In this document: positions 8,421 to 16,487 of the stretch, piece by piece
How the letters are laid out: every line of letters begins with the position of its first letter
Position numbering within the stretch: position 1 is the stretch's first letter
NCBI RefSeq assembly: GCF_900094555.1
Contig: NZ_FMAC01000003.1
Location: 62,001 to 126,000, forward strand
DNA length: 64,000 bases
Origin: Martinezella hainanensis
GTDB lineage: Bacteria > Pseudomonadota > Alphaproteobacteria > Rhizobiales > Rhizobiaceae
Reading direction: 5' to 3'
Notes under the pieces: generated by a model
The model's database searches: none
What the model was told of the DNA's origin: nothing
What the model saw: the letters and a program-made list of their open reading frames with translations, nothing else
Translations under genes and position numbers: made by a program

Positions 8421-8813
8421 CTACAGCTGGGTCGCAATGGCCGCCTTGTCGATGATCGACCAGACGTTCCGGATTCGCCCGTCCAGAAACTCATAGAAGA
8501 CATTCTCGGCAAATCGCACCCTTCTGCCGTTTACCGCCATACCGAACAGCATTCCCGTCGGCCTACAATCAAATTGCAGGCGGCTTGCGATGCGCGGCGG
8601 TTCGCTAATCAACAGAGCGATATCGAAATGAAGATCGGGAATGGCGCGAAAATCGCCTTCGAGCATTTGCCGATAGCCTGATAGCCCGACATGGCCGCCA
8701 TTATAGTGCACGTCTTCATGGACAAATTTGCCCAGGCGTGACCAATCCTGCCCATTCAGACAGGCAATATAGCCTCTATAGATCTCGGACAGGTCGATGC
8801 TTGCCATTCCCAT
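8421..8813 (-). CDS. SnoaL-like ester cyclase/NTF2-fold protein
   Basis: The protein is about 130 residues with the NTF2-like layout of the SnoaL/ester cyclase family: IYRGYIACLNGQDWSRLGKFVHEDVHYNG, GYRQMLEGDFRAIPDLHFDI, and a C-terminal VFYEFLDGRIRNVWSIIDKAAI. Members range from polyketide cyclases to hydrolases and many are uncharacterised. The start may be ATG 8813 (MGMASID) or ATG 8807 (MASIDL); AAGGGC lies upstream of both. It begins 28 nt after the GGDEF-EAL gene on the same strand and may be cotranscribed with it. No function is claimed beyond the family. Confidence 0.75.
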   Translation of the reverse strand: MGMASIDLSEIYRGYIACLNGQDWSRLGKFVHEDVHYNGGHVGLSGYRQMLEGDFRAIPDLHFDIALLISEPPRIASRLQFDCRPTGMLFGMAVNGRRVRFAENVFYEFLDGRIRNVWSIIDKAAIATQL

Positions 8814-8841
8814 CGCCCTTGGCCTGGTGACCGTCAGCGTC

Positions 8842-10785
8842 TCAGGCAGATGCCTGCAGACGGCGGCGACCTGCATGCATCATTGTAATCGGATGCTTGA
8901 GCACCGGTGCCGGACGGCCGATATGATATCCCTGAACGGCATCGATGCCAAAGGATTTGACGAGATTGAGTTGCTCCTCGTCCTCCACGCCTTCGACCAG
9001 GATGCGATGACCGCGATTGCGCACCAGACCGATGATATCCTCGAGAAGGATCTTCGCACCGTCGTTGCTTGCCGCATCATGCAGGAAGGATTTGTCGATC
9101 TTGACGGTTTCGAACTCCATCAGGCGAAGCCATGACAGTCCGGCAAAACCTGTGCCGAAATCATCCAGCCAGAATTTGATACCGAGCTTCTTCAGATCCT
9201 GAATGCTGTCGAGGACATCGGGGCGTATCTCCATATCGACGCCCTCGGTAATCTCGAATGCCACCCGGTGACCGGAAACACCCGTTTCCGCCAGAATAGC
9301 GGCGACCTGCGCGGCGAAACCCGGAGCTCTCAGCTGGATCGGGGAGACGTTGATGCTGACAGTGTCGACGATGTCGCGGGTCAGCAAATCACAGCAGGCC
9401 CTTCTGATCGCCCAATAGCCGAGCTCCATGATCGCGCCGGTACGCTCCGCTATCGGGATAAAGACTGCCGGAGAAGCATTCGATCCATCGAGCAGCTGCA
9501 GGCGCATGAGAGCTTCATAGGCACCGATCTCTCCGGTCTGGAGATATTGGATCGGCTGATAGACCAGCGAAACGAGATTCTGCTGGATGGCGATCTTCAG
9601 AATGGCTGCGATATTCTCGCTCGCATCGCCGCCGGGCAACTCGTTCGGATCAAATATTCTTGCACAATTGCGGCCGCTCGCCTTTGCGGAATAGAGAGCA
9701 CGGTCGGCTTCGTTGATCACGTTCTCCAGCTTCGTACCGGCGACATCTCTCGTAATGGTCGCTCCGACGCTCACCGTGACATGCCGGAAGCCGTCCAGAC
9801 GCTGCGCATGGACGATATCGAGCGCTTCGATCCCCTGACAAATGGCGTCAGCCAGCGCCAGCGCATCCGAGCTGCTTTCCAGATCGAGGATAACGATGAA
9901 TTCCTCGCCGCCGTAACGTCCGACCGTCGCCCCAAGGGGAGCGACGATGTTCGATAGTGCATTGGCAACCGTCACAAGGCAGTGATCGCCCTCCTGGTGG
10001 CCGTAATAGTCATTGTACTTCTTAAAGAAGTCGACATCGACCAGCAGGATGGCGAATGCTGCGCCCTTTTCGCGCCAGCGATCCCAAAACTGTTTCAGCC
10101 TTATATCGGCGGCTCTTCTGTTCTCCATTCCGGTCAGGGAATCGGTAATGGAAAGCCGCAGAAGCGCCTCGCCGCGTTCGGTCGCCTGGCGCTGCTGCAG
10201 CTCCGCTTCCCTGGCATTGAGAAAGACGTTGAAACGTTCCTTGTTCAGTTTCCAGTTCACATAGGAGGTGAACACGAAGCAGCACAGATAGAAGGTCGTG
10301 AAGGCCAGGCAATAGGCGGCACTGTAGTGAAATTCCGTCATCGACAGCAGGAAAAACGCAAAGATCAACCCGGACGAAACCAGTGCCAAGCCGAATTCAA
10401 GACTGAAGAAAAGGTTAACGCCCATCATGAAGATGGCGCCGAAGGCGGCATAATAAGAGAATGCCTCGGCATTGGTCGTCTGCAATGCCGGCAGCAGCCA
10501 CACGACATATCCAAGAACGACAGCCGCAGCACATGTCGCCTCAAGCTCGCCGGCACGACGCTGCCGCGAAAACTGCATTTCCAGGATCAGAAGCGAAAAG
10601 CCACCGATCAGAAACCGCGCAGGGATCGTCACGTGCGAGACGTCGGGAATGAAGACCAGATCCGTGATCAGGAAGAGGACATAAACGGGCACGGCTAGCC
10701 ACAGACCGCTGCGAGCCAAGGCACGCCGCGCATCGTTGCTATAGGCTTTGTAGAGCGCGCGCAGCTCATCGGGGCGGTTAGTCAT
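8842..10785 (-). CDS. Membrane-bound GGDEF-EAL cyclic-di-GMP enzyme
   Basis: From MTNRPDEL the protein has about 647 residues. Residues 25-180 hold about six hydrophobic segments, so it is an inner-membrane protein. The GGDEF domain (about 210-375) has an intact GGEEF motif at 292-296 and so can probably make c-di-GMP; no RxxD inhibitory site lies at the usual position before it. The EAL domain (about 395-640) has EAL at 424-426, ITEGVDMEI, WLDDFGTGFAGLSWL, VKIDKSF and ILVEGVEDEEQ, so it should be an active phosphodiesterase. In-frame starts also exist at 10866 and 10920; MTNR was chosen as the natural cytosolic start, with moderate certainty. It is divergent from the PhcB-like methyltransferase gene. 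Confidence 0.93.
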   Translation of the reverse strand: MTNRPDELRALYKAYSNDARRALARSGLWLAVPVYVLFLITDLVFIPDVSHVTIPARFLIGGFSLLILEMQFSRQRRAGELEATCAAAVVLGYVVWLLPALQTTNAEAFSYYAAFGAIFMMGVNLFFSLEFGLALVSSGLIFAFFLLSMTEFHYSAAYCLAFTTFYLCCFVFTSYVNWKLNKERFNVFLNAREAELQQRQATERGEALLRLSITDSLTGMENRRAADIRLKQFWDRWREKGAAFAILLVDVDFFKKYNDYYGHQEGDHCLVTVANALSNIVAPLGATVGRYGGEEFIVILDLESSSDALALADAICQGIEALDIVHAQRLDGFRHVTVSVGATITRDVAGTKLENVINEADRALYSAKASGRNCARIFDPNELPGGDASENIAAILKIAIQQNLVSLVYQPIQYLQTGEIGAYEALMRLQLLDGSNASPAVFIPIAERTGAIMELGYWAIRRACCDLLTRDIVDTVSINVSPIQLRAPGFAAQVAAILAETGVSGHRVAFEITEGVDMEIRPDVLDSIQDLKKLGIKFWLDDFGTGFAGLSWLRLMEFETVKIDKSFLHDAASNDGAKILLEDIIGLVRNRGHRILVEGVEDEEQLNLVKSFGIDAVQGYHIGRPAPVLKHPITMMHAGRRRLQASA

Positions 10786-11038
10786 GCGAGCTTCGCCCTG
10801 ACCAAGATCCCTGCTTCCCGACAATCGACGCATGCTCATCATCACCCGAGTTAGCCGAGACTTCATGTCCACCGCGTTACCTTTGCGTCGCTCGAATGAA
10901 CAAATCGCTCGCTTCACCACGGCGGCTAATTTGATCCGTTTGATAACGACAGCGTTGCCGTAGCGACATTAACAAAACCATAGCGCTCAATTTTTATATG
11001 AGATATGGTTTGCATAGTGTTCACGGAATGATTTAAAA
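10786..11038. other. Divergent promoter region
   Basis: This 253-bp region separates the GGDEF-EAL gene (minus) and the methyltransferase gene (plus). The part from 10921 to 11038 is A+T-rich compared with its surroundings, as expected for promoters. I see no clear repeat. If the c-di-GMP gene starts upstream of 10785, part of this region is coding. Confidence 0.5.
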
Positions 11039-12070
11039 TTGAAACAATTTCAAACCGCTCTTGATGGCTTCAGCCTCGTTACCTCCCAGTCCATCTCGGA
11101 ACATACGAGATCGTCCGGTAACAACCTCGCAACCGACCAAATTAAGGAGGGCGAGGCCGAACTCGCCCTCATTCTCTCCCTGACGCAGCAGGCGTTCGAA
11201 GCAAACGCACCCGTTCCAGGCACGATGAAGGCCTTGACCGAGCGTCTGCAGGCGCTGAAAAGCAAGACGACACCCCTGACCTGGACCCATTTGGCCTCGG
11301 TTGCGCAGGGTCATCCCGTGTCGTCCTTCCTGCTGCAGGACCCTTTGACGCGATGGTCCTTCGAAAAGCCGCGCGGCTATAGTGGGGATGCCTACCTGCT
11401 GGATTTCATTTACGAACATCCGGCCGTTGCCGCACAGGTGGCGGAGGCTTCGGCATTGGGCGCTGAAGTTTACGATTTCACCCGGCGTGCAGCATCCGCC
11501 GTTGCCGTGCGCGAAAGGCGCGAGATCTTGGCCACGCATGTCGATGCGGTGGCAGAAACGACGGATGGCGCCGAGATCCTGGCGATCGCAGCCGGCCATC
11601 TTCGCGAAGCGGAGCGCTCCCAAGCTCTGCAGAGCGGCAGGCTCAAACGCTGGGTCGCACTTGATCAGGATCCGGTCAGCGTCGGGACCGTGAGCTCGGC
11701 CTTCCATGGCAGCTGCATCGAAGCGATCAACGGTTCCGTTCGCACCATTTTGGGGCGCGCGCAGAAGCTCGGCACGTTCGACTTCATCTATGCAGCAGGT
11801 CTTTACGACTATCTGGCCGAAAGTGTAGCCGTGCGACTGACGGAGCGTTGCCTGCAGATGCTGAAGCCCGGTGGCAAGTTCCTGCTCGCAAACTTCGCCA
11901 AGGATATCGGTGTCGAAGGTTATATGGAAACCTTCATGAATTGGCCGTTGATCTGGCGAACGGACGAGGATGTCCAGTCGATCATCGACAAGGTCAAGCA
12001 CCCGATCGCCGATGTTTCCGTTACGCGCGGCGAGAATGGCGGCGTCATATATGCCGTTCTGACTGTATAG
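11039..12070 (+). CDS. Class I SAM methyltransferase, PhcB/EF-biosynthesis-like
   Basis: The protein has 343 residues. An N-terminal helical region (about 1-115) ends in WSFEKPRGYSGDAYLLDFIY, a signature of the group annotated as extracellular factor 3-hydroxypalmitate methyl ester synthesis proteins (PhcB-like). The C-terminal Rossmann methyltransferase follows: GAEILAIAAGHLREAE, WVALDQDPVS, FDFIYAAGLYDYL and LKPGGKFLLANF. PhcB makes a fatty acid methyl ester signal in Ralstonia, but most relatives are untested. The start is TTG 11039, since no in-frame ATG exists before residue 63 and the sequence is protein-like from the TTG. It is divergent from a c-di-GMP enzyme gene. Confidence 0.75.
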   Translation: MKQFQTALDGFSLVTSQSISEHTRSSGNNLATDQIKEGEAELALILSLTQQAFEANAPVPGTMKALTERLQALKSKTTPLTWTHLASVAQGHPVSSFLLQDPLTRWSFEKPRGYSGDAYLLDFIYEHPAVAAQVAEASALGAEVYDFTRRAASAVAVRERREILATHVDAVAETTDGAEILAIAAGHLREAERSQALQSGRLKRWVALDQDPVSVGTVSSAFHGSCIEAINGSVRTILGRAQKLGTFDFIYAAGLYDYLAESVAVRLTERCLQMLKPGGKFLLANFAKDIGVEGYMETFMNWPLIWRTDEDVQSIIDKVKHPIADVSVTRGENGGVIYAVLTV

Positions 12071-12093
12071 TCGACGGCAAACGACTTGACCGG

Positions 12094-12714
12094 CTAGGCC
12101 GCGTTGCGGCTTGGCCGGCGAAGTCGGAACAGAGCAAATAGCGGAAGGTTAACCAAGACGATAGCTGCGACAGCCGCAGGTGCTGCCGTATCTGGTGCAA
12201 TTATCTGCCTGCGCAGCAAGTAGCCCGATACCAGAAACGGTGTATTCCAAATCAATGCGCCGCAGAATGTTGCGATGGCGAAGCTTGGCGCCGGCATGGC
12301 AAGCACGCCCGCCGGAAATGCCATATAGGCCCTGATAACAGGCACGAGCTGGCCGAAGAACGCGACCTGTATCAGATTGCCACGACAACTGCGCTTCAGA
12401 CGCAGATACCACTCTTCTTTAATATCCAGACGCCTAATCATCCTCAGTACGAAGACGTCGCCACGTGCAGGTCCCAGCCATCGGCCCATTCCATACCAGA
12501 ACAACGAGCCTACCGTTGAGCCAGCGGCGGTAACGGCGATCACCATGGGAAGATCAGCGAAATGGGCGATACCCAGCATGCCCAGCATCAGGAACATGCC
12601 GGCGGACGGTATGATAGGAACAAGCTTCTCGACGGCAGAGCATAGCGCAAGGCCAAGCAGCCCCCATGCCGCCAGTTCGGGTAGAATATCCAACAAATAA
12701 GAAGAGCCGCTCAT
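12094..12714 (-). CDS. DedA-family membrane protein
   Basis: The protein has 206 residues and fits the DedA/SNARE-associated family, inner-membrane proteins linked to lipid carrier or phospholipid flipping and membrane homeostasis. Features seen are the re-entrant-like segment VEKLVPIIPSAGMFLMLGML, the family motif with GSLFWYGMGRWLG, and the F-G-R-L-V-P-like stretch FFGQLVPVIRAYMAFPAGVLAM. The E and R residues needed for activity are present. Its start overlaps the stop of the PmtA-like gene by ATGA, so the two are translated together, which supports a common role in phospholipids. Confidence 0.88.
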   Translation of the reverse strand: MSGSSYLLDILPELAAWGLLGLALCSAVEKLVPIIPSAGMFLMLGMLGIAHFADLPMVIAVTAAGSTVGSLFWYGMGRWLGPARGDVFVLRMIRRLDIKEEWYLRLKRSCRGNLIQVAFFGQLVPVIRAYMAFPAGVLAMPAPSFAIATFCGALIWNTPFLVSGYLLRRQIIAPDTAAPAAVAAIVLVNLPLFALFRLRRPSRNAA

Positions 12715-13301
12715 CTGATAAGGGCCTGATAATGAAGCGGCCTGCGCCGGGCGATCTTATAGACGCTGGCAGGAGGAAAGTTGCACAGTGCCTGGCCATG
12801 CAGCGTTGCCTTGAAGCCGAACCGGTCAAGCAGGCGATGGGGCACCGGACAGCGAACACCATAGGTGAACTGGTAGAGTGCACCGCCTTCACGCAGCAGC
12901 GACGAGACCCCGGTCAGAATGGCAATTACCGTCTTCGGCGACATATTCAGCAATGGTAGCCCGCTGATCGCGCAGCCAAACTGCACGCCTTCCGGCAAGT
13001 GATGACTGCGAAGCTGCGCGGCATCGGCGCAGACGACACGAGCATTGGGAAACCGTTGTCGCAGCAGGCTGGCAAAACCAGGAGCAGACTCAATCAGTGT
13101 GATGTCGCTTTCACATATGCCACGTGCGAGCAAAGCTTGTGTGAACACTCCCGTTCCAGGGCCAAGCTCCAGAACTGGGCCTGCATCTGGATCGACTTCG
13201 CTTGTAATCAAGTTGGCCAACATCGTACCGGAAGGAGCTATCGCTCCCACCATGCGCGGATTGGTCAACAGAGTTCGCAGAAATAATGAAGCGTTTGACA
13301 T
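12711..13301 (-). CDS. PmtA-like phospholipid N-methyltransferase family protein
   Basis: The protein has 196 residues. It shows the rhizobial PmtA-type pattern: FLRTLLTNPRMVGAIAPSG, then SAM motif I LELGPGTGVFT (44-54), LIESAPGFASLLRQRFP, VVCADAAQL and GCAISGLPLLNM, and a C-terminal AxVYKIARRRP. PmtA methylates phosphatidylethanolamine toward phosphatidylcholine. Rhizobia often carry several paralogues, so the acceptor here could be another lipid. It is coupled to DedA by an ATGA overlap. A 100-bp gap separates it from the histidine kinase gene upstream on the same strand. Confidence 0.78.
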   Translation of the reverse strand: MSNASLFLRTLLTNPRMVGAIAPSGTMLANLITSEVDPDAGPVLELGPGTGVFTQALLARGICESDITLIESAPGFASLLRQRFPNARVVCADAAQLRSHHLPEGVQFGCAISGLPLLNMSPKTVIAILTGVSSLLREGGALYQFTYGVRCPVPHRLLDRFGFKATLHGQALCNFPPASVYKIARRRPLHYQALIR

Positions 13302-13401
13302 GTGTTCCCACCAGCAAGGCCGCAGGAGATTCGCCTGCGCGGCAGGCTTTTCCTACGGGGAGCCGATTGCGAGAACATTGCACCGGGGAACACGTGACAA
13401 T

Positions 13402-14757
13402 TTATCCGGCCGTCGGGAAGCTCAATCTGAAGGCTGCACCACCGGCTGGTCCGTCGATAACGCAAACCTTTCCGCCGTGAAGCCTGGCAATTTCCTGAAC
13501 GAGATTGAGCCCGAGACCGAACCCTTTGCCCTGTCCGGGGAGGCGATGAAACGGCTCGAAGATACGGTCCCGTTCCTCTTGCGGAATACCGCTTCCCTCA
13601 TCGGTTACGGTGATGCCGGTGGCACGACCGACATGGACAATTATTCTGCCACTACGGCCGCCATGCTGGATAGCGTTCTGCACGAGATTGGCAACGGCTC
13701 GCTCGATAGCCACGCGATCGCCGAGAACTTCCACGGCCTCTTCGTCCTTGATGAAACAGGGCTCGTAGTTGGCAGCGATCGCGAGCGGTGCCAGCTCCGA
13801 AACGACGTGCTCGGCGATGTCTACGAGATTGACGGAAGCCGGTTCGAAGCGATGATTGAGACGCTGAAGGTCAAGGAACTGCTCGGCAAGGGTCGCAAGA
13901 CGCACCGTATCCTCGAAGAGCCGTTCCTTCAAAGGACCTGCAGGCAGGCCGTCGAGACGCGCCTGCAGGATCGCAACCGGAGTCCGCCATTCATGGGCAA
14001 GATGGGAGAAGAGACGTTTCTGCCGTTCATAGCCTTCGTCCAGCCGGCTCAGCGCATCGTTGACGGCTTCGACAAGCGGCAGGATCTCACGCGGGACATC
14101 GTCGACCGGCAGTCGCGTACCCTGGCGATTGATGTCGATCTGCTCGGCACGGGCGACAGCGGAATCGAGCGAGGAAAAGGCGCGGCGAACCACAAGCGGC
14201 GCGGCGATCACCGTTGCGATGGCAGTGACAATCAGCAAAGGCAGAAGGGCGCTGAAGAACACAATACCCATCGCACCAAGGACGCGAAGCGGCGATACGC
14301 TGCCGTCCACGCCCGTCAGAACCTGCACCTCGCCGGCCGGAGACGATACCCATTGCAGCCGGGCGGCGGGCACGGCACTTCCACCGAGATTGCTGCCGAA
14401 ACGGGCCTGTCCAATGCCGTCAAGCGCGCTGCCAATCGCCTCATAGGCAGGCGGCACGCTTCCGTCTTTGATCACGGCGCCGCTTCGATCCCGCACGGTG
14501 AACCAGAGGCCTGGCAAATTACCGCGCCGTGCCGCAAGTGCCGGCGTCTCCTTCAGCACAAGAGTGCCATTCTGGTCGCGCCCGACGGACTGGGAGATGG
14601 CATTGATGGTCTCGTCTTCCGGCTGAAGAGAAATAAAACTGCCAGTCGCCCAGAGCGCGGCGACGATGAGCACCGCAAGCAACGAGAGGAAGATTGCCTG
14701 CAGCAAAGACAGACGCGATACGAGGCGCCATCGTAAGGAAGGCTGGGCTCCGCTCAT
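13402..14757 (-). CDS. Sensor histidine kinase
   Basis: The protein has 451 residues. TM1 is at about 17-38 and TM2 at about 160-190, enclosing a periplasmic sensor of about 120 residues. A HAMP-like linker follows, then the dimerisation box FSHLAHEWRTPVAIL with His255. Position 257 is Trp instead of the usual Leu. The ATPase domain has the N box (NLVQNAIQHGG), DEGSGIP, FEPFHR and GFGLGLNLV. Its start overlaps the stop of the response regulator gene (ATGA), so it is the cognate kinase of that regulator. The signal is unknown. The neighbouring PmtA-like/DedA pair is a possible target. Confidence 0.92.
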   Translation of the reverse strand: MSGAQPSLRWRLVSRLSLLQAIFLSLLAVLIVAALWATGSFISLQPEDETINAISQSVGRDQNGTLVLKETPALAARRGNLPGLWFTVRDRSGAVIKDGSVPPAYEAIGSALDGIGQARFGSNLGGSAVPAARLQWVSSPAGEVQVLTGVDGSVSPLRVLGAMGIVFFSALLPLLIVTAIATVIAAPLVVRRAFSSLDSAVARAEQIDINRQGTRLPVDDVPREILPLVEAVNDALSRLDEGYERQKRLFSHLAHEWRTPVAILQARLDGLPAGPLKERLFEDTVRLATLAEQFLDLQRLNHRFEPASVNLVDIAEHVVSELAPLAIAANYEPCFIKDEEAVEVLGDRVAIERAVANLVQNAIQHGGRSGRIIVHVGRATGITVTDEGSGIPQEERDRIFEPFHRLPGQGKGFGLGLNLVQEIARLHGGKVCVIDGPAGGAAFRLSFPTAG

Positions 14758-15428
14758 GATATCGGTCTCATCAGATAGCCGATGCCGCGGACGGGATGGA
14801 TTTCAAGGCCAGCCTCCACGGAAGCGAGCTTGCGGCGAAGACGGGAGATATGCGCATCCAGCGTATTGGACTGGATATCGTCGGCAAAGCCGTAAACGGC
14901 CTCTTCCAGCGCATGGCGCGGCACTGTGCGGCCAAGCCGACGCACCAGCGCCTCGAAGACCAGCACTTCGCGACGCGGCAATTCAAGCCGTTCGCCTTCG
15001 ATCAAAATATCATGGCAACCGAAGTCATAGGATAGCCTGCCGAAGTTCACAACCTCGGTCCGCACCTCGCCCGGGCGACGCAGGATGGCACGCAGTCGCG
15101 CCAGAAGCTCCTCCATGGCAAAGGGCTTGACGAGATAATCGTCGGCGCCGGTATCGAGGCCACCAATACGGTCATCGAGATCGCCGCGCGCCGTCAATAT
15201 GATCACCGGCGTGCCGACACCGGCCACGCGCAGCTTCGGAACGATCGACAAGCCATCTCCGTCCGGAACCTGGCGGTCGAGAAGGATGACATCATAGGGG
15301 AGATTTATCGCAGCCTCTTCGGCATCGGCCAGCGTCGACACGTGATCGACGACGGCATCGCGAGCCTGCAATGCAGCGCCCAGCGCCGCAGCCATTTCCG
15401 GCTCGTCTTCAAGCAACAAGATTCGCAA
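14754..15428 (-). CDS. OmpR-family response regulator
   Basis: The protein is about 224 residues from a TTG start at 15428, which has GGGGGTGG about 4-9 nt upstream. The in-frame ATG at 15512 would add an unlikely Cys-rich leader. The receiver domain has E7-D8, phospho-acceptor D51 (VILLDRQVPDGDG), T in ILTARG and K in YLVKPF. The C-terminal winged helix has the OmpR pattern LELPRREVLVFEAL, LDAHISRLRRKL and IHPVRGIGYLM. It is paired with the overlapping histidine kinase gene. Confidence 0.92.
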   Translation of the reverse strand: MRILLLEDEPEMAAALGAALQARDAVVDHVSTLADAEEAAINLPYDVILLDRQVPDGDGLSIVPKLRVAGVGTPVIILTARGDLDDRIGGLDTGADDYLVKPFAMEELLARLRAILRRPGEVRTEVVNFGRLSYDFGCHDILIEGERLELPRREVLVFEALVRRLGRTVPRHALEEAVYGFADDIQSNTLDAHISRLRRKLASVEAGLEIHPVRGIGYLMRPIS

Positions 15429-15788
15429 TGAACCACCCCCACAAATGGAACAGCTACATTGCATAGGCGGATTGCGGGAAGATTGCGACCCGCTCCGGGC
15501 GAGTTCGATCATCTATGGAAAGAACCGTGACGCAGGACATTTTTCGCGGAGCACCTGCTGCAAAGCGGTCGTCAGCAACAACGGCGTGACAGAGGAGAAT
15601 ACATTGCCTCCTCCCCTGCCACTTTCGCTTATGCGATGTTCATAGGTAAACATCGGCTCACGAGTTCGATGCGCCCCGATTCGTGGACAGCTTACCCTTC
15701 CCGTCTTTTCTCCCGCCGCAAAGCCATACCCGAGCCAAAGTGGAGCGAGAATGACATGCACCCGGGCATTCGCCTGCATCGCCCCCAT
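15429..15788. other. Intergenic region
   Basis: This 360-bp region lies between the DUF1127 gene and the response regulator gene on the same strand. It probably holds the promoter of the two-component operon. A 91-codon frame on the minus strand was considered and rejected. I see no strong repeats. Confidence 0.5.
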
Positions 15789-16031
15789 TCAGCTGTAAGT
15801 GCGCAGATGCGGGGGCATGTAGCTGGGATGCCCAAGAGGGTCTTCCCGCTCGGGAAGGCCGATATCACGAAGCTGATAGTTCGATAGCTCAGATACCTGC
15901 TTGTAGGTCTGTCGCCGTCTCCAGGCGACAAACAGGAGGGCTCGCGCAGTCCTCCAGGCACCGAATTTCAGGCACAGTTCATCGACCGTCGCCGCTAAAT
16001 TGTCAACAACTAAAAATTGTGAGTTCGTCAT
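15789..16031 (-). CDS. DUF1127 family small basic protein
   Basis: The protein has 80 residues. The C-terminal half carries the DUF1127 (YjiS-like) signature LSNYQLRDIGLPERED preceded by the Arg-rich helix WRTARALLFVAWRRRQTYKQV. Such proteins are frequent in rhizobia and brucellae and some influence RNA turnover or stress adaptation. I chose ATG 16031 (MTNSQF) because AGGA lies 6 nt upstream; an in-frame ATG at 16106 gives an atypical leader. It appears to be monocistronic. Confidence 0.8.
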   Translation of the reverse strand: MTNSQFLVVDNLAATVDELCLKFGAWRTARALLFVAWRRRQTYKQVSELSNYQLRDIGLPEREDPLGHPSYMPPHLRTYS

Positions 16032-16487
16032 TGTTTTTCCTGGCGCAATGACGCAGCCAGGTCCTCTTGAAGCTCGACCGGCATCAGGAGTTGACGCATG
16101 AAACATGCGTCGGTTTATTCCATCAGCAAGTCACGATGTGTTTATGGGAAAAACGCCTAAGTGGCGGCATTCAAAGCTATTTCTGGCTTTAAATAGCTGC
16201 TCGTCGTGTAGCTGGCATGGCACATACCAAACCAGTAACGAGCATTCCGCTAGAGGCGTAGGTAAACATGTGTGTATGCTGCATATCACGCCCCCTGTGT
16301 TTGATTTGCGGATGAGCATATAATACGCAAGATCTCAGCTTCGGCAAGCCCACAATTTCGAATTGTAGATTTGCAGCCCTTATGTTGCTTCATGGCAACA
16401 GTCGATATCTCCCATTCTCGACGCAAGAGAACCTGTCGACAAAAGGGGGCGAATATCCGAACCGAGGTTCCGGGCCGCCAAATTGCA
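16032..16487. other. Intergenic region
   Basis: This 456-bp gap lies between the DUF1127 gene and the end of the radical SAM gene, both on the minus strand. It should carry the DUF1127 promoter. Short frames of 60-72 codons exist on both strands, but none has an SD or recognisable product. Confidence 0.5.

Noticed and set aside
7164..8681. 505-codon plus-strand frame across the MFS gene.
   Set aside because: Shadow frame; the MFS protein in the other frame has clear membrane segments and motifs.
13045..14736. 563-codon plus-strand frame opposite the histidine kinase.
   Set aside because: Antisense shadow; the minus strand encodes all kinase motifs.
15513..15788. 91-codon minus-strand frame next to the DUF1127 gene.
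   Set aside because: No SD and no family; composition unlike neighbouring genes.
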